In this document: piece by piece, positions 35,392 through 44,749 of the stretch
Numbering within the stretch: position 1 is the first letter of the stretch
Layout of the letters: each line of letters begins with the position of its first letter
Source: Bulleidia extructa W1219
Lineage (GTDB): Bacteria > Bacillota_I > Bacilli_A > Erysipelotrichales > Erysipelotrichaceae
Length of the DNA stretch: 64,000 nt
Reading direction: 5' to 3'
Assembly: GCF_000177375.1 (NCBI RefSeq)
Contig: NZ_ADFR01000009.1
Coordinates: forward strand, 62,001 to 126,000
Position numbers and translations under genes: made by a program
Notes under the pieces: generated by a model
Database searches by the model: none
What the model was told of the DNA's origin: nothing
Seen by the model: the letters and a program-made list of their open reading frames with translations, nothing else

Positions 35392-37380
35392 CTAAATTTT
35401 TACAAATAAACAATACAAACGAACATAACTATCCGGACACACCCAATTATCATTGTAGTTGTGAGCAATAACCGAAACTTTATTCCCGCTAAATTTCTCA
35501 ATGGTACAGGCTATATCCCTATGTTTTGTTGCTTGTGCAAAAAGTGGAGCCAGTAAAACATAACCCGTAGGAGATAAGATATCAAAGTTCTGTCTAATTC
35601 CAGTCGCTTTATCAATTTGACCACCATCTGAACTCTCAAAACTTTGGATGATAAAGCTATCTGCATTTAGCAGTCGTTTACCACCAGCCGAACACCCCTT
35701 TTTAACCATTAAGTAGTCGTTGATTTGAACCGTTCTTTTCCCTAGCCACATCACGGGGATAGAGCTCGGAAAATCTATTCTTTGTGACACTTCCATGAAA
35801 TCATCTTTAAAATCAACGATAAAGGTATAGTTGTTTTCATAAAGGGTATTTTCAAGCTCCATTTCAAAACTAAAATCAACGGACGATGGATCATATATAA
35901 ATTTTGGTTGTTTTTTAATGACAGCGTTATCCTCTTCAGTGGCGTTATCCCGATAAGCTCTAACTTCGATATTTAATTGATTATTAAGCTGATTGAATAT
36001 TGTTCCTGTAGCTTTTAAGGTTCCACCATTAGCTGTGGGAACTTTTCTAGATATGCTTAATTCTGGCTTTATATCAGCGTATACATAGCTTGCTTCCTCT
36101 ACTAATACCTCCGTCATCAGCCCGCGACTATCTGTAATAGAGAACAAATAAGATCCATTTAGTATAGATTTGCTTTCGCCCTCATAAGTATCTCCAATGG
36201 TTTTACTTAAAGTAGCGATATTGCTGCCATTTTGCTTAACACTAACACTTCGTATTGAAGCCCCTAATTTGGCTATAGCCTTTATACTCAATCGCTTTTT
36301 AGATTGTCCTATAAGCGTTATGCCGTGTCCTTTAACAAGAACCCTTTCATTAAGCTCAATAACATTAGGATTGATTCCATCAGCCTTTGCATTTTCAGGA
36401 ACTGTCACAGTTCCATAATCATGCCTGGTATTGCCGATTTTCAAGCCATCGTAGTAAGTGTCTATGTACACATACCATCTATGACTTAAAGCGGTAGGAA
36501 ATTTTTCTGCCCACTCCAGTGGAATTTGAAAAGATAGATCAGTGCTACTTGGATTATCCCAAGCCATGATTTCCTCTGTTGACCCTTCTTCTTTTACATA
36601 GATTCTATCTGTCAAAAAGTCAAACCTTGGGCTTCTAATAACACTTAGATTAAACTTTTCTCCGACTGGGGCTCCTGTACTCTGAACTGTTCTAGTTGGC
36701 GGATTAAAAACCGTAAAGAAATCGCTAGTAGTAGAACCAATCTTCGTATCTCCACTATAGGTATCAGCGTACACATAAGCTTTTTCGCTTTCTTTATATG
36801 GAAATTCCTTTATCCACTCTAGGGGAACTTGGAAAGAAAAATCTGTCGCACTCGACTTTGTTCCTAAAACTAAAGTTTTAGATCCATACTTAACCAAAAC
36901 AGTCGTCGTGAAGCCACTATACTTTTTAGTTACTAAAATGACGGCTTTCGATTTTCCGTCAATATAATCTCCAAATTGAGAGGTTATTGTGCTTTCTCTT
37001 GGGATCTGTGGAAACTCCAAAACCCCGGTCATAACACCCGTACTTAGTGGACTAAAGCCATGAGCTGTAACTTTAACATCTACTTTTTTTGTAGCATCTC
37101 CCTCTGAGTTGTGTTTGATTGTTAATTGTTGTACCGCCCATACTTTCACGCTAGAATTGATAGAAACATAGCCTAATTCCCTATTAATGTCTCCGCTAAC
37201 AACCACACCGCTGGATGATCCACTACCACTAAGAGCTTTAGCTGTTAGTCTAAGCTCATAGGAAGAGGAGTTATCAAACTTATTTTGACTAAGCAAGCGG
37301 GCTTCAACTGCCCATTCAATATTGGAACTACTGCCAGCTTTTGCTGTTGTTAATGTTTTCCAAGTTGTACTTATCAACAT
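35392..37380 (-). CDS. DUF859-like phage minor structural/tail protein
   Basis: A 662-residue protein, mostly beta-strand, with internal repeats: the block YVYADTYSGDTKIGSTTSDF recurs as YVYIDTYYDGLKIGNTRHDY, each preceded by FQVPLEWIKEFP/FQIPLEWAEKFP. The N-terminus MLISTTWKTLTTAKAGSSSN and overall layout match DUF859 tail-tip proteins of streptococcal-type siphophages. It is likely part of the receptor-binding baseplate. Confidence 0.75.
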   Translation of the reverse strand: MLISTTWKTLTTAKAGSSSNIEWAVEARLLSQNKFDNSSSYELRLTAKALSGSGSSSGVVVSGDINRELGYVSINSSVKVWAVQQLTIKHNSEGDATKKVDVKVTAHGFSPLSTGVMTGVLEFPQIPRESTITSQFGDYIDGKSKAVILVTKKYSGFTTTVLVKYGSKTLVLGTKSSATDFSFQVPLEWIKEFPYKESEKAYVYADTYSGDTKIGSTTSDFFTVFNPPTRTVQSTGAPVGEKFNLSVIRSPRFDFLTDRIYVKEEGSTEEIMAWDNPSSTDLSFQIPLEWAEKFPTALSHRWYVYIDTYYDGLKIGNTRHDYGTVTVPENAKADGINPNVIELNERVLVKGHGITLIGQSKKRLSIKAIAKLGASIRSVSVKQNGSNIATLSKTIGDTYEGESKSILNGSYLFSITDSRGLMTEVLVEEASYVYADIKPELSISRKVPTANGGTLKATGTIFNQLNNQLNIEVRAYRDNATEEDNAVIKKQPKFIYDPSSVDFSFEMELENTLYENNYTFIVDFKDDFMEVSQRIDFPSSIPVMWLGKRTVQINDYLMVKKGCSAGGKRLLNADSFIIQSFESSDGGQIDKATGIRQNFDILSPTGYVLLAPLFAQATKHRDIACTIEKFSGNKVSVIAHNYNDNWVCPDSYVRLYCLFVKI

Positions 37381-37382
37381 AT

Positions 37383-38897
37383 CTACTTACCTTCATTTCT
37401 AGTTAAAAACGTGCCTGTACCGACGATTCTGTTGTTCTCATTAACTCCGCCTACGGAATCATCGTCCCATTCAAGGCCATAAAAAGCTTCAAAGCGGTGT
37501 GAACCGTAGGTAACATACTTACCAAAATAGGTCTCATGTCCGTTAATTCGAACCGCATCTGTTCCATCTTCTCTAGTAAAGCGAAGCTCGTCGTCATTCA
37601 AAAGGGCTTCCTTTTTAGTCTCTTGACCGTTGATTTTTCGCTTAACGTGAATACCTTTTTCATCAAAATTCTTTTGAATTTCAGATATTGCGCCATCATA
37701 CTCTTTTTTAGAAACAGTTTGGTTGAATTTTTCAGCCGTTTGACCCTGAAAAGTCTTAAGTTCAGTTCTAGTATCTTCAGTTTCACCCGCCAGTTTTGAA
37801 ACCTTGGATTCGATGGCTCCACTAGATACTTTCAACTCAGCTATACGGCCTTTTGAATTTTCTAAATCTTTGGATATGATAGACAATTTATTTTCAGTTT
37901 GATCGGCAAGTACTTGCAGTCTTTTAATCCGCACCCTATCCGATACTTTAGTTACCACTGTATCTGTATTTTTAAGAGCTACTTCACCGTCTAACTCAAA
38001 GGCGGATTCTTGGCCGGCATAATCTCGTTTAATACTTAAAACAATGCACTTAAGACCGTCATAGGTAACTGTATCGCCAAGCCATACGCCATCTTTACCT
38101 AATGTTTTTAGACCTGATAAGCCATAAAAGGATTGCCCATTATATAGGGCTAGTATTGAGTCTGTATAAGCTTGGTTGTTGCAATATGAATTACTTTGGT
38201 CAATGTATAGGGTTTTGCCTGTGTCGTTGCCTGAAACTATCAAATTGACGCCGTCGTCATATGCCACTCTTGATATCGTAATTAGATCTGTCTTATCAAA
38301 GTCGGAAGCGTATTCGATGTCGTGATTAGCAGTTAAAAGGCTTCTAAAAACAATTCTGTTAGCCCGATCTATAAGAGCGTTTTTGCCATCCAATTCAGCT
38401 ATCCATCCAATGTAGTTTCGCATAATAATCGTGGTATCTATCCATTCAGCTTTTGAGTTCAAGACTAATTGCGACAAGTTAGATTTATCTATACTAATTC
38501 CCGATAAGTTTTCCATTTCATCTAGCTGTTGTGAAATGGTTGGATATTCGCCATTCTTATAGCTAAAAGCACTTTTATATGGCTGATTAAATTTAATCAT
38601 TTTGTCATATAAAGTAAGAGATATCTTGCTAGTGTACTTTTCTGGCGCTTCTTGAACTAAAAACTCTTGAGCAGGGATGTCTGAACCGTCAATCTGATTA
38701 GTGTCAATATAGAAAGTGCCTTCAGCACACCCCGTTAAAGTTCCATCAACGTTATTCAAATCGATATCCAGCATAAGGCTTGGCGTGTTCCCTAAAAGTC
38801 GGTTTTCTTGAAAGCTATATGAAGACTTAAAAGATACAACTAAGGATGTAATATCTTCAGCTGTATCTGTTCCTTTTTTTATGTAATAAATTCTCAT
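37383..38897 (-). CDS. Phage tail endopeptidase-like minor structural protein
   Basis: A 504-residue protein. The N-terminal half resembles the Gp18/Gp44-like prophage tail (Tal) hub domain, a coiled coil follows (about 310-420), and a C-terminal collagen-free beta region ends GTGTFLTRNEGK. It lies after the tape measure and the small tail protein, the usual place of the tail-associated lysin or hub. Confidence 0.75.
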   Translation of the reverse strand: MRIYYIKKGTDTAEDITSLVVSFKSSYSFQENRLLGNTPSLMLDIDLNNVDGTLTGCAEGTFYIDTNQIDGSDIPAQEFLVQEAPEKYTSKISLTLYDKMIKFNQPYKSAFSYKNGEYPTISQQLDEMENLSGISIDKSNLSQLVLNSKAEWIDTTIIMRNYIGWIAELDGKNALIDRANRIVFRSLLTANHDIEYASDFDKTDLITISRVAYDDGVNLIVSGNDTGKTLYIDQSNSYCNNQAYTDSILALYNGQSFYGLSGLKTLGKDGVWLGDTVTYDGLKCIVLSIKRDYAGQESAFELDGEVALKNTDTVVTKVSDRVRIKRLQVLADQTENKLSIISKDLENSKGRIAELKVSSGAIESKVSKLAGETEDTRTELKTFQGQTAEKFNQTVSKKEYDGAISEIQKNFDEKGIHVKRKINGQETKKEALLNDDELRFTREDGTDAVRINGHETYFGKYVTYGSHRFEAFYGLEWDDDSVGGVNENNRIVGTGTFLTRNEGK

Positions 38898-38900
38898 GTG

Positions 38901-39275
38901 TTAGCACTCCGTAAAATCGATGGAAAAGCCTTTAGCATAGACACCTCTTCCAATTGAAATTAGCTGAAATTTCTTTTTTGAACAGTACATCTTATACGTT
39001 TTTCTTTTTGACGTTTTAATATCTACCGTCTCTACATTAAAATCTTTTGACTCAACCATTTTCATGATTTTAGAAATTGTATCTAACTCATCCAGTGTAT
39101 ATGTTAAAGATATCTTAAGTACATCTTCTCTAATCCGGACTCTATGGAGCACCCCTCGTTTAATATCGCGTAAAGATTTATCACTATCTAAGTCTTCGTA
39201 GCTAAAAGAAAAGTTTGTAGGTGTAGGGAGTAGTGCTCCATTCACTTTAATTTTAATATCTTCATATGTAATCAC
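38901..39275 (-). CDS. Small phage tail protein (DUF6711-like)
   Basis: A 124-residue mixed alpha/beta protein (ITYEDIKIKVNGALLPTPTN at the start, KGFSIDFTEC at the end). Its position between tape measure and hub suggests a distal-tail or connector component. Family naming is tentative. Confidence 0.6.
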   Translation of the reverse strand: MITYEDIKIKVNGALLPTPTNFSFSYEDLDSDKSLRDIKRGVLHRVRIREDVLKISLTYTLDELDTISKIMKMVESKDFNVETVDIKTSKRKTYKMYCSKKKFQLISIGRGVYAKGFSIDFTEC

Positions 39276-39278
39276 TTA

Positions 39279-41951
39279 TTATCCCCCTTTTGCTAAGTCT
39301 AGTTGCTTGTTTCTTTGATCTATAAGCTTAAGCAGTTTATCTCGATCTATCTCAATTCCTAAGTTTTGAAGCGTATCAAGTATTTCGTACATAAGCTGAA
39401 TGATTACATCAGTTCCAGTAGCTGTACCTTGACTCGCCATCAAAGCGTCATCAACAGCACGCTTGGTTTGTTGATAAATCTTACTTTCAGGAGAAACGAT
39501 CTCCCCTTCATGTCTATTATCACCAATCAGTGCTAATTGAGGGGCATTGGCACCAACATACCCACCGTTTGCTAACATTGGAATTTTCGGAACATTAACT
39601 CTAAACTGTTTACCGCCCATAAAAGGTACCCAATCCGGTACGGTGAAGCCTACACCGTTGATTCGATTAATTGCACCATTCACTAATCCTATCACGGCGT
39701 TAAGTGGTGCCTTGACTAGTCCTCCTATCGTTTGGAAGATACCACCAAAGGCTTTTACAATTCCATTCCAAGCTTGTTTCCAATTTCCTGAAAATATCCC
39801 AGTTATAAACTGAATAATTCCACTAAAGACTTGCTTAATTCCAGCCCACGCTTGCTTAATACCACTGAACCATCCGACTATTACCCCGTTCACAACATCA
39901 AATACGGCTGTAAATTTAATACCGAAAGTCCGTTCTAAGAAACTCAATAGCGTGTAGAAGATTCTTTGAATCCCCGACATTGCTTTATCAACATTCAAAG
40001 TAAAGACTCCTACCAAGAAATCCGACAAACCCTTAAACAATTCTGTAGCATTGTAGATAAGCTCATCTATAAAGTTACCAAACACTTTGAAAGCTTCCAT
40101 AAAGGCACCTTTCATGAAATCGGCTAATGGAGATAAAAGGTTAATCCAAATCCAGTTGATTGCCTTGAAAATCGTATCGATGACTGGCTTCCATTCATCC
40201 CAAATATCAATGACCGTCTTAAGTGCTATTCCTAATACGGTTACTAAAAATTTAGCAATAGGTGTAAGCGCGCTAATCCATAACTGCATAAGTATACTAA
40301 ATACAACTTCAACACTTTTGACAAAGGTTTGAGCTATGAAAGTTCCCAACGGTACTAGCACCGTATTAAATATATCCATCAGAAAAGCGCCTAGTGGCTG
40401 TAAAACATTAGTCCACAAACTATTCAAAATCCCGGAAATACTGTCTAATGCAGTTTGAACTAAATTTCTAAAACTATCGCTCGTTTGATATAGGTATATC
40501 AATGCTGCAGTTATCACAGCAATGGCTAAACTTATAGCTATTATCGGTCCTAAAGAAGTCCCAAAAACAGCACTAAAGGCTTTCATAACTCCACCACCAT
40601 TTAAAATAGTGCCAAAGAAGGTTTTAAAGCATAAACCTAGAAACTGTATTTTATAAATCATACCTTTGAAAGCAGTTTTAATAGCTCCCCAATTTTTTAG
40701 TAGTTCATAAGCTGTAAAGCCGGCAAACATACCACCCAAAAGCGAAGTGATCGTCACTTTATTTTTACCTAAAAAATTAGTTATTTTATCAAAAGTCCCT
40801 TTAACCCTGTTATAGATTTCATCAACTCCGCTTAAATCGGCTGAACCTTTTGGAACATTCATATTTCCAAAATCAGCCCCGCCAGCACCAACCCCTTTTG
40901 ATCCTTTGCTAGACGAGTCATCGGTACTACTAATCACGTTCAAATCATCAAAACCAGCTAAAAAACCTTTTGCTTTTTTCAGATTATCGGCTACTTTACC
41001 CGCATTTTTACCAGCTTTGCCTAATCCTGATGTTAAGCCACCAGTAGACTTTCCAGCTTTTTTCAAATTGTTAGCCATTGATCCAGTTGCATCCGAAGCA
41101 CCTTTTTTGCCACTAATTAACCTAGTAAAAGCGACAAAATAATTAGCCAGCGTTTGTAGCTTAGCTAAAACGCTATTTATGATAGCTATAATGGGTGTGA
41201 ATACATTTATCAATCCTTGCCCAATAGTAGCTTTTAATTCCTCGAACCGAAGAGATAGCACCCTTGTACTGTTCGCCCAGCCATCAGATGTTCTAGCAAA
41301 GTCGCCACTAGCATTAGCTAAAGCATTCTGCACGAAGGCTAAGCGTAAAGCAACCTTTTCTTGCTCTGACATCTTATCAGTGGTTTTACCAAAACCGTGA
41401 GCCATTGCGTATTCATCAAGTGCCGCTTGAGTCATGACTACACCCAAACTCTTTAGTGATTCTGTCTCACCTGTAAACACCGATTTCAGTTTGGTAAAAG
41501 CTTCATCGTTGGATAGGTTATAAAACGAAGCTACATCACCAGTTAAATTAGTGATAGCTTTTGCCATCCCAAAAGAAGCTTTTTCACTATAACCAAAAGC
41601 TTGAGCCATAGAACCGAGTTGACCCATATACTCTTTAGCTACCTTTTGTGACATGCCAATACTGGTTATTGCATTTTGTGCAAATTCATTCACTTGTTTT
41701 GACATGGTCGGAAAGGTAACATCAACTACGTTCTGTACTTCAGCAAGGTCAGAGCCCAATTGAATACATTGTGATCCGAATTTCACTAAAGCCCCTAAAG
41801 CTAAGACCTTACCGATAGTAGCACCTATAGAACTGAATTTGTTTGTGAGAATACTTTCAGCTTTATTTGCAACTTTTGCTGAATCTTTTACGAGGTTTTC
41901 ATTAAGTTTAACACCCAGCTCTACTGAGCCTACTTCCATTCCCATTTTCAC
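39279..41951 (-). CDS. Phage tail tape measure protein
   Basis: An 890-residue protein whose length sets tail length. The N-terminal coiled region includes the conserved block DVTFPTMSKQVNEFAQNAIT and YMGQLGSMAQAFGYSEKAS. Gly/Lys-rich linkers and several hydrophobic segments (about 405-560) follow, then Trp-repeats with WAGIKQVFSGIIQFITGIFS / WNGIVKAFGGIFQTIGGLV. It is encoded after the two tail chaperone genes. Confidence 0.95.
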   Translation of the reverse strand: MKMGMEVGSVELGVKLNENLVKDSAKVANKAESILTNKFSSIGATIGKVLALGALVKFGSQCIQLGSDLAEVQNVVDVTFPTMSKQVNEFAQNAITSIGMSQKVAKEYMGQLGSMAQAFGYSEKASFGMAKAITNLTGDVASFYNLSNDEAFTKLKSVFTGETESLKSLGVVMTQAALDEYAMAHGFGKTTDKMSEQEKVALRLAFVQNALANASGDFARTSDGWANSTRVLSLRFEELKATIGQGLINVFTPIIAIINSVLAKLQTLANYFVAFTRLISGKKGASDATGSMANNLKKAGKSTGGLTSGLGKAGKNAGKVADNLKKAKGFLAGFDDLNVISSTDDSSSKGSKGVGAGGADFGNMNVPKGSADLSGVDEIYNRVKGTFDKITNFLGKNKVTITSLLGGMFAGFTAYELLKNWGAIKTAFKGMIYKIQFLGLCFKTFFGTILNGGGVMKAFSAVFGTSLGPIIAISLAIAVITAALIYLYQTSDSFRNLVQTALDSISGILNSLWTNVLQPLGAFLMDIFNTVLVPLGTFIAQTFVKSVEVVFSILMQLWISALTPIAKFLVTVLGIALKTVIDIWDEWKPVIDTIFKAINWIWINLLSPLADFMKGAFMEAFKVFGNFIDELIYNATELFKGLSDFLVGVFTLNVDKAMSGIQRIFYTLLSFLERTFGIKFTAVFDVVNGVIVGWFSGIKQAWAGIKQVFSGIIQFITGIFSGNWKQAWNGIVKAFGGIFQTIGGLVKAPLNAVIGLVNGAINRINGVGFTVPDWVPFMGGKQFRVNVPKIPMLANGGYVGANAPQLALIGDNRHEGEIVSPESKIYQQTKRAVDDALMASQGTATGTDVIIQLMYEILDTLQNLGIEIDRDKLLKLIDQRNKQLDLAKGG

Positions 41952-41960
41952 CTCTCATTT

Positions 41961-42284
41961 CTAAGAAGCTAATGCTTTCATAGCTTCTTCTAGAGCTTTC
42001 ATAGATTGCATATAGGTTGCTTCATTGATAGGCTTCTTAACTTGTCTTGCCTGCCACTCAGCACGTATCCTTCTATCGCTTGCAGACATGTTTTTGATGC
42101 GTTCTTTATCCGTAGTGGATCTAACATCAACTACATGCCCTAATGGCGTATCACCATTCAATCCAGTAAGTAGAGTACAGAACTCTCCCCACTGCATTTC
42201 AGGCTCATATCTTAAACGGATTCCGTATTGCTGAGTAACTGAAGCATCGATTAAATCCCAATCCTCAAACAAGTCATAGTACAT
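41961..42284 (-). CDS. Gp15-like tail assembly chaperone, downstream part
   Basis: A 107-residue Gp15-family protein (YYDLFEDWDLIDASVTQQYG at the start). It begins 4 bases after the stop of the preceding chaperone gene, and its frame is open for ten codons upstream of the ATG, a layout typical of chaperone pairs made by ribosomal frameshifting. Confidence 0.75.
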   Translation of the reverse strand: MYYDLFEDWDLIDASVTQQYGIRLRYEPEMQWGEFCTLLTGLNGDTPLGHVVDVRSTTDKERIKNMSASDRRIRAEWQARQVKKPINEATYMQSMKALEEAMKALAS

Positions 42285-42288
42285 TTCA

Positions 42289-42609
42289 TTATTCTGTGGA
42301 GCTACGAAACGTTTTATTCATGTCCTCATAAGATTTATCCATCATTAATGCCATCATTCCGATAAATAAAGATTGATACGCTGTAATAGATAGATCCATG
42401 GCTTCAATTTCTTTAAACGCTTTTTCGCCTAGGCCTAACTTTATTGCTTTATCAATAGCATGAGCAGAAGCACTTCCACCATCTAACAATTCATTCATTT
42501 TTAATACTGTATTTTTACGATCATCGACCTTATAAGTCTTTCCTTCTGCAACTTGTAAGAATTTAGGTTCGTTAACAAGTTTAGAACTAATATCAATAAT
42601 TTTTCCCAT
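42289..42609 (-). CDS. Tail assembly chaperone, upstream part
   Basis: A 106-residue protein from MGKIIDISSKLVNEPKFLQV. A further in-frame ATG at 42636 lies inside the terminator stem and is unlikely. Such proteins coat the tape measure before tail assembly. It lies between the major tail protein and the Gp15-like part. Confidence 0.75.
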   Translation of the reverse strand: MGKIIDISSKLVNEPKFLQVAEGKTYKVDDRKNTVLKMNELLDGGSASAHAIDKAIKLGLGEKAFKEIEAMDLSITAYQSLFIGMMALMMDKSYEDMNKTFRSSTE

Positions 42610-42616
42610 ATGTAAA

Positions 42617-42644
42617 TTTAAAAGGGCAGCCCACATGACCGCCC
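42617..42644 (-). terminator. Hairpin after the major tail protein gene
   Basis: The stem GGGCGG/CTGCCC (one G-T pair) is followed by TTTT on the minus strand. It is probably a partial terminator that lowers expression of genes after the abundant tail protein. Confidence 0.65.
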
Positions 42645-42666
42645 ATACCCTTTCTATTTTTTTGTT

Positions 42667-43104
42667 TTAAATTGCTGGCGTATAGGTTGGTTTACCGTCA
42701 CAGTTAACTGTGAACTCTAAGGATCCAACATTTGTGGAATCGCCACCTTCAGCAGATGTCACATCCACTATAGCTTTAAACGCTAATTTGGCACCACTAA
42801 CCATCGTCCATTCGAAGGGAATAGTTACATCTGCGCCTGTCTTATAAGCAAGGCCGGCAATGAAGTCATTACCTTCATCACCAACGTTTCTCTTCCCTTT
42901 AAATTCAATTTTTAAAGACTTTGCGGTCATTAAACCACGTTGCCAGCCCTCTGTGTCCATTGGTGTCCATGTTTCAATTCCATTAGAAAAAGACACAGAA
43001 AAAGATTCAAGGTCTGCAACCTTTACTTTTTTAGGTGTTCCTTTCGAGCCAATATCAAACATGAATTGATTGTTAAAGACCGGAAATACTCCTGTATATT
43101 CCAT
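42667..43104 (-). CDS. Major tail tube protein
   Basis: A 145-residue beta-rich protein (GVFPVFNNQFMFDIGSKGTP at the start, SLEFTVNCDGKPTYTPAI at the end), characteristic of siphophage tail tube proteins and followed by a hairpin and the chaperones. Confidence 0.85.
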   Translation of the reverse strand: MEYTGVFPVFNNQFMFDIGSKGTPKKVKVADLESFSVSFSNGIETWTPMDTEGWQRGLMTAKSLKIEFKGKRNVGDEGNDFIAGLAYKTGADVTIPFEWTMVSGAKLAFKAIVDVTSAEGGDSTNVGSLEFTVNCDGKPTYTPAI

Positions 43105-43106
43105 AT

Positions 43107-43511
43107 TTATTCCTTCCTTTCATAATAAATTTCAATTTCAATGACTGATTCATAAATTCCTTTATCATCCGTTCCGACGTCTTGCGGTTCCGGAACTAGC
43201 ATGTTAATAAACTGCACTTTCCAATCACCTATAGTTGGATGTTTTGCATTCATGATTGTTTCAAACAGATCATTGGCAGCACTATCCGTTTCCTTAGCGT
43301 TGTTGTTCCAGTGAATCAATAGTGATGCACGTTTAATGTTGTAAGAAGACTTATTGCCTAATGCCGTTATCGGACTACCAGAAGTTGACAACTGGTAAAC
43401 ACCTATCGCCTTATCAGGCTTTTGATCCAACTTACCGATGTAATAATGGCTAAAAATATTGAATGTTTTTAACCAGTCTCTAACTTCGTAAAGTCTCATT
43501 GTTTTAGACAT
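43107..43511 (-). CDS. Phage tail terminator/minor capsid 3-like protein
   Basis: A 134-residue protein with KPDKAIGVYQLSTSGSPITA and VIEIEIYYERKE. It is the fourth of the four head-tail joining genes, where the tail terminator usually lies. Confidence 0.75.
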   Translation of the reverse strand: MSKTMRLYEVRDWLKTFNIFSHYYIGKLDQKPDKAIGVYQLSTSGSPITALGNKSSYNIKRASLLIHWNNNAKETDSAANDLFETIMNAKHPTIGDWKVQFINMLVPEPQDVGTDDKGIYESVIEIEIYYERKE

Positions 43512-43881
43512 CCGAACACTCCTTTATAAACGCTTCAAAGCGTCGTTTTACCCATCCGGCGTATTTACCTTTAGAGGTCCACGGCTCAAACCACTTACCA
43601 CCTGCATTGGGGTTATTTTTTTTCTGGAAATTGTATTCCGGATGATAGTATAGTCGTCTCGCATAAGGAGTTGATGACACTATATAGGCCTTATTAGGGT
43701 CTCGCTTATCATCAATAAAAGTGGATTCCTGAAGCGTACTTTTATCAAAAGGTATCATCTGCTTATCTATCACATCAGTTTTGATAGCTTCCGCGGTTAA
43801 ACCAATCGCTTTTTGAAACCCTCTTTTTAAGATAGCTATGTTCCTATAATTGATTGTTACTTTACCCAAGATCCACCTCAC
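43504..43881 (-). CDS. Head-tail joining protein (minor capsid 2-like)
   Basis: About 125 residues; the start is uncertain (GTG at 43881 or a TTG a few codons later, no ATG). It has SSTPYARRLYYHPEYNFQKK and GGKWFEPWTSKGKY, the HK97 gp10-like signature. It overlaps both neighbours. Confidence 0.7.
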   Translation of the reverse strand: MRWILGKVTINYRNIAILKRGFQKAIGLTAEAIKTDVIDKQMIPFDKSTLQESTFIDDKRDPNKAYIVSSTPYARRLYYHPEYNFQKKNNPNAGGKWFEPWTSKGKYAGWVKRRFEAFIKECSDV

Positions 43882-44203
43882 AGTAATTCACGCTACCATC
43901 AGGGTTACGTGCCTTCTTCCCAGAAACGATGGTCCTCTTCTCTCCGAAGATAACCGCCTCGCCTGTGCCAATTTCAAGCACGCTAGGGGCTACATCTCCG
44001 TTAAATAGGCAAATACCCGTCAATTGCACAAACGTCTCTTTATCGGTACGTACGCGCTTTGCAGAGCCTTGATAATTGCACAAGGCATCCAACTCTAAAG
44101 CTTTGACCGGTGCTCCGTCTTCATCAATTCCTTCTTGATGGAATACCAGATGAATTGGTGTTTTACAGAATTGTGGCAATACCAAGGAAGGCCAGTTACC
44201 CAT
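43862..44203 (-). CDS. Head-tail adaptor (minor capsid 1-like)
   Basis: A 113-residue protein from MGNWPSLVLPQF; 35 upstream codons overlap the previous gene and are not needed. It has EAVIFGEKRTIVSGKKARNP, fitting the putative minor capsid 1 family in the connector cluster. Confidence 0.7.
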   Translation of the reverse strand: MGNWPSLVLPQFCKTPIHLVFHQEGIDEDGAPVKALELDALCNYQGSAKRVRTDKETFVQLTGICLFNGDVAPSVLEIGTGEAVIFGEKRTIVSGKKARNPDGSVNYCEVDLG

Positions 44204-44582
44204 AATAACCAAAACCTCTATAGCAAAGCCCAGTTCTAAGTAATACCTGATACAACTCTCTATGCATCGCAATTCCATCTTCCACGTGTAGATTCCACGC
44301 CTGTCCAAACTGCATAACTACACCGTTGATAGCGTAACTGTTCAAGTACGTTTCTAACATGCTTTCGTTTTGATAAAGGAATTCTGCTTGTCGACATATC
44401 ACCTCTTGGATGGAAGACTTACGAAAAGGAGACAGGTTGTCAAAGCCCATCCCCTCAATCTGTCCTCTACAGATCGTATTAACCTGTCTGGAAGCGATCG
44501 ATAAGTATCTATCGGCATTATCATCAGTCAAGATAATACCGTTATAGGTGCCCTTGTAATACGCTTTATCGACGTATTGCAT
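44196..44582 (-). CDS. Head-tail connector (gp6-like)
   Basis: A 128-residue, mostly helical protein (YLSIASRQVNTICRGQIEGM, FRKSSIQEVICRQAEFLY). Its position after the capsid gene and its composition match DNA-packaging connector proteins. Confidence 0.7.
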   Translation of the reverse strand: MQYVDKAYYKGTYNGIILTDDNADRYLSIASRQVNTICRGQIEGMGFDNLSPFRKSSIQEVICRQAEFLYQNESMLETYLNSYAINGVVMQFGQAWNLHVEDGIAMHRELYQVLLRTGLCYRGFGYYG

Positions 44583-44592
44583 TTACATCACC

Positions 44593-44733
44593 TCATTTCT
44601 TGTTACTATTTTTACCTGTTTCTTCGATTTCAGGCTGAATCTCCGGTTCAACAATTGGCTCAATAGGCTCAACTTGTTCAACCGCTTCTGTATCCACTTC
44701 TTTAACGAAGATTTTTCCTACTGTTTCTGCCAT
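44593..44733 (-). CDS. Small acidic phage protein, 46 aa
   Basis: From MAETVGKIFVKEVDTEAVEQ behind a strong GGAGGTACAG site; the longer frame upstream overlaps the capsid gene and lacks support. It is Glu/Pro-rich with repeats VEPIEPIVEPEIQPEIEE. Function unknown; perhaps a capsid-associated or scaffold tail peptide. Confidence 0.6.
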   Translation of the reverse strand: MAETVGKIFVKEVDTEAVEQVEPIEPIVEPEIQPEIEETGKNSNKK

Positions 44734-44749
44734 AATCTGTACCTCCTTG

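Noticed and set aside
39547-41400. Plus-strand ORFs opposite the tape measure gene
   Set aside because: Proline-rich shadows caused by the repetitive coding strand; no promoter or ribosome site.
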